A stretch of DNA of 7,293 bases, from NCBI GenBank assembly GCA_900770075.1, contig CAAGIZ010000236.1, forward strand, positions 1 to 7,293. Direction: 5' to 3'. Of the stretch, positions 6,203 through 7,293 are shown piece after piece. The notes beneath the pieces are model-generated. The model searched no databases. It was not told the origin of the DNA and saw only the letters and a program-made list of their open reading frames with translations. Positions within the stretch are counted from its first letter, which is position 1; each line of letters opens with the position of its first letter. This stretch comes from Spirochaetia bacterium. GTDB taxonomy: Bacteria > Spirochaetota > Spirochaetia > Treponematales > Treponemataceae. The position numbers were made by a program, and so were the translations under genes.

Positions 6203-6565
6203 TTAATCTTCTGATTTAAGCCAGTGTTCCAGAGCCCTGGCAATGGCTTGCGGGTCGGAGGCAGCAGCACTTTTCAGGCGTTCTTCGCTGGAAGCAATGG
6301 TCTTGATAAAGCCGTGAGGAACTTCCTTGTAAATACCCCTAAGTTCTCCAAAACGCTTAAACTCCTCCAGAACTGCAATTTCCCTGTTCACCTGATTTAA
6401 ATCATCGGGATTATATATTTTACCGTCATAACTTTTAAGGCTTTTTGCAGCATCGTTGATTTTCTTCAATTGCTCTGTGGAAAGATTCAGTTTTTGCAGA
6501 ACCCCTTCCCTGGCTCCGTTTCCAAGTTCAGCCAGCAGGACAGCAATTTTTTCGTAACCAGTCAT
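6203..6565 (-). CDS. Small protein with FliG-N-like start and FliF-tail-like end
   Basis: A 120-residue, soluble, mostly helical protein that I cannot assign firmly. The start, MTGYEKIAVLLAELG (1-15), resembles the opening of the flagellar motor switch protein FliG (LTGxQKAAxLLxxLG), followed by LNLSTEQLKKI in the place of the FliG LSEEExxxL helix. The end, SDPQAIARALEHWLKSED (103-120), resembles the C-terminal tail of the MS-ring protein FliF (NPExVAxxLxxWL), the part that binds FliG. No membrane segment is present. An upstream TTG (6583) keeps the frame open, but ATG 6565 has GGAG 5 nt upstream and is preferred. A role near the flagellar motor is an inference from these two weak similarities. 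Flanked by hairpin-rich DNA on both sides, it appears to stand alone. Confidence 0.7.
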   Translation of the reverse strand: MTGYEKIAVLLAELGNGAREGVLQKLNLSTEQLKKINDAAKSLKSYDGKIYNPDDLNQVNREIAVLEEFKRFGELRGIYKEVPHGFIKTIASSEERLKSAAASDPQAIARALEHWLKSED

Positions 6566-6793
6566 ATTCGCTCCAGAATTCAAGTAGTCAATAAGGGCTG
6601 ACCATAAACAGCCACAAACATAAAGGGCATCTCTATAAATTCGCTAAAGCAACTTTCCAGAGAGAGCCTGCGAGTTTTTAGTCGTTGTAATAGCACGACT
6701 TGAAACATCGCCTTTTCAAAGAATATACTCATTGTTCCAAAGCGTCAAATTTGCCGGTATTGCCAGACAGAAGGCGCACATCCGCTGTCTCTC
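6566..6793. other. Non-coding gap upstream of the FliG/FliF-like gene
   Basis: No gene is supported here. The stretch contains GGCTG/CAGCC (6596-6600 with 6609-6613) and AGTCGT/ACGACT (6680-6685 with 6695-6700, loop of 9). The promoter of the minus-strand gene should lie here, but I see no box pair good enough to mark. Confidence 0.5.
6571..6574 (-). promoter_or_regulatory. Ribosome binding site setting the start of the FliG/FliF-like gene
   Basis: GGAG on the minus strand lies 5 nt before ATG 6565. It supports this ATG over the in-frame TTG at 6583, which has no such site. Confidence 0.65.
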
Positions 6794-6863
6794 GGCTGTC
6801 CGAGGCTACGGCGTCTACCGCGCCTCCGGTGCCCGGCACCCGCTTCCGCGGCCTCTCCCATCC
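6794..6863. repeat. Dispersed GC-rich repeat, copy 2
   Basis: Second copy of the element at 5897-5976, in the same orientation. The 27-bp core (6804-6830) is identical. The insert is only 6 nt and forms a different hairpin, GGTGC-CCG-GCACC (6828-6840). A further CTCGG-CTGT-CCGAG stem (6791-6804) leads into the core. The plus-strand ORF passing through (6700-6966) has no ribosome site and a repeat-derived composition, and is not a gene. Confidence 0.8.
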
Positions 6864-6910
6864 GGCGCCGTCACCAGCACACTTTTACTTAACTGTGTAT
6901 AGCACAAAAA

Positions 6911-6944
6911 AATCCTATACTAAAAACAATCCTACTATACAAAA
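6911..6944. repeat. Two imperfect 17-nt tandem units before the small-peptide promoter
   Basis: AATCCT recurs at 6911-6916 and 6928-6933, each unit containing CTATAC or ACTATAC and ending in an A-rich run. The second unit overlaps the -35 box at 6936-6941. This could be an operator-like array or simply AT-rich low-complexity DNA. Confidence 0.35.
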
Positions 6945-6964
6945 TAAAATATTTATGCTATATT
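6936..6964 (+). promoter_or_regulatory. Promoter of the candidate toxin mRNA
   Basis: TATACA (6936-6941) and TATATT (6959-6964) are spaced by exactly 17 nt, matching 4/6 and 5/6 of the sigma-70 consensus. The expected start is near 6971-6972, at the first base of the structured leader. Confidence 0.55.
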
Positions 6965-6970
6965 AACTCT

Positions 6971-7047
6971 TGGGAATGTCCTTACAGGCGGCCGTCTCCC
7001 AGACTCAATCAGCAACTGCTGAAATTTGATTAAGGGAGGCTTTGCGT
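6971..7047 (+). promoter_or_regulatory. Toxin mRNA leader with ribosome-site-hiding structure
   Basis: The ribosome site GGGAGG (7034-7039) can be paired by GTCTCCC (6994-7000 with 7034-7040, six Watson-Crick pairs and one G-U), enclosing AATCA/TGATT (7007-7011 with 7026-7030) or TCAGC/GCTGA (7009-7013 with 7018-7022). A competing fold pairs the mRNA 5' end TGGGA (6971-6975) with TCCCA (6997-7001) and would free the ribosome site. GACTCAA (7002-7008) is repeated in the loop of the downstream shared hairpin (7167-7173). Confidence 0.55.
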
Positions 7048-7146
7048 ATGACTTGTGAATGTGTTATTGCACTGGTAACTTGTGTTGCCACAATAATTAC
7101 TACAGTTATAGCAGTACTCTCCTACCTAAACGATAGAAAAGAGTAA
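7048..7146 (+). CDS. 32-residue single-membrane-segment peptide, candidate type I toxin
   Basis: A short ORF starts at ATG 7048 with GGGAGG 8 nt upstream. The peptide is MTCEC, then one hydrophobic stretch of about 20 residues (near 6-25: VIALVTCVATIITTVIAVLS), then the polar, charged tail YLNDRKE. One membrane helix plus a charged C-terminus in about 30 residues is the form of small membrane toxins of type I systems (Fst, Ldr and TxpA-like), in which the peptide damages the membrane if translated. It holds three cysteines (C3, C5, C12). The convergent RNA, shared hairpins and structured leader support this role. I do not recognise a named family. It could instead be a small regulatory membrane peptide. 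Confidence 0.7.
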   Translation: MTCECVIALVTCVATIITTVIAVLSYLNDRKE

Positions 7147-7233
7147 AAAATAAAGCCGCCCAATGTGACTCAAAACTTTGGACGGCTTTTAGCCAAAAAA
7201 GTGGAGATGACCAAATGTTTGGGCATTTCCTCT
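7145..7233 (-). ncRNA. Candidate antisense antitoxin RNA
   Basis: From the promoter at 7240-7268, transcription on the minus strand would start near 7233 and run towards the peptide gene. It first meets a hairpin (7230-7203) followed by six U, then the 11/12-bp hairpin (7189-7152) followed by a U-tract (7150-7145), giving RNAs of roughly 40 or 90 nt. The longer form carries TTGAGTC in its loop, complementary to GACTCAA in the toxin leader, and fully overlaps the 3' end of the toxin mRNA. No ORF with a ribosome site is visible in it. Confidence 0.55.
7152..7189. terminator. Hairpin shared by convergent toxin and antisense RNAs
   Basis: AAAGCCGCCCAA (7152-7163) pairs with TTGGACGGCTTT (7178-7189) at 11 of 12 positions around a 14-nt loop. 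On the minus strand it is followed by ATTTTTT, a good terminator for the antisense RNA. On the plus strand only TTTT follows, so read-through to the next hairpin is likely. Confidence 0.75.
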
Positions 7234-7239
7234 TTTTTT
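7203..7239. terminator. Second hairpin, terminator for the toxin mRNA
   Basis: GGAGATG/CATTTCC (7203-7209 with 7224-7230, one G-U) continues as CCAAA/TTTGG (7211-7215 with 7218-7222) across a single mismatch, and is followed by seven T (7233-7239). On the minus strand it is followed by AC and six T (7200-7195), so it could terminate both ways. Confidence 0.8.
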
Positions 7240-7268
7240 AATATACCACCAAGACGGATTTTCGTCAA
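7240..7268 (-). promoter_or_regulatory. Strong promoter facing the peptide gene
   Basis: On the minus strand TTGACG (7268-7263) and TATATT (7245-7240) are separated by exactly 17 nt, each matching 5/6 of the sigma-70 consensus. This is the best-scoring box pair at this locus by eye. An inverted GACG/CGTC pair (7253-7256 with 7263-7266) overlaps it. Confidence 0.65.
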
Positions 7269-7293
7269 ATCTGTAAAAATCAATATTGCATAA

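Noticed and set aside
6700..6966. 88-codon plus-strand ORF
   Set aside because: It begins at TTG without a ribosome site, its middle is repeat copy 2, and its end runs into the toxin promoter.

Overview
The window looks like chromosome from a Treponema-like spirochaete. This is an inference from the gene families (MATE, MscS, Nth, DUF1275, MetK, a lone CBM48 protein, a small FliG/FliF-like protein), the moderate-to-low GC coding sequence with strong AGGAGG-type ribosome sites and sigma-70-like promoters, and the GC-rich, hairpin-filled intergenic DNA. No rRNA, tRNA, CRISPR array, transposase or phage gene was seen.

Positions 103-5060 hold five genes on the minus strand with short gaps (11, 16, 55 and 46 nt), probably one operon: metK (S-adenosylmethionine synthetase), a DUF1275/YoaK membrane protein, nth (endonuclease III), an MscS-type mechanosensitive channel and a MATE exporter. 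The metK promoter lies far upstream, giving a leader of about 190 nt that contains several hairpins but no riboswitch I recognise. It overlaps a divergent plus-strand promoter that drives a 129-residue glycogen/starch-binding (CBM48/AMPK-beta-like) protein with a lysine-rich tail, which ends at a strong intrinsic terminator (5793-5828).

Positions 5830-6200 are non-coding and packed with consecutive short-loop hairpins. Part of this is an imperfect two-copy direct repeat in which the stems changed but stayed paired. A separate 27-bp exact repeat occurs here and again at 6804-6830. Between these lies a minus-strand gene (6203-6565) for a 120-residue protein that resembles the FliG N-terminus at its start and the FliF C-terminal tail at its end.

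The most interesting part is the right end (6936-7268). It has the layout of a type I toxin-antitoxin locus and is too small for ordinary gene calling. A plus-strand promoter leads to a structured leader able to hide the ribosome site, then a 32-codon ORF for a single-membrane-segment peptide with a charged tail, then two back-to-back hairpins. A strong minus-strand promoter points back at the ORF and would make a short convergent RNA sharing the hairpins. Short direct repeats link the toxin leader to the antisense region, as in Fst/par-type loci. The peptide matches no family I can name.
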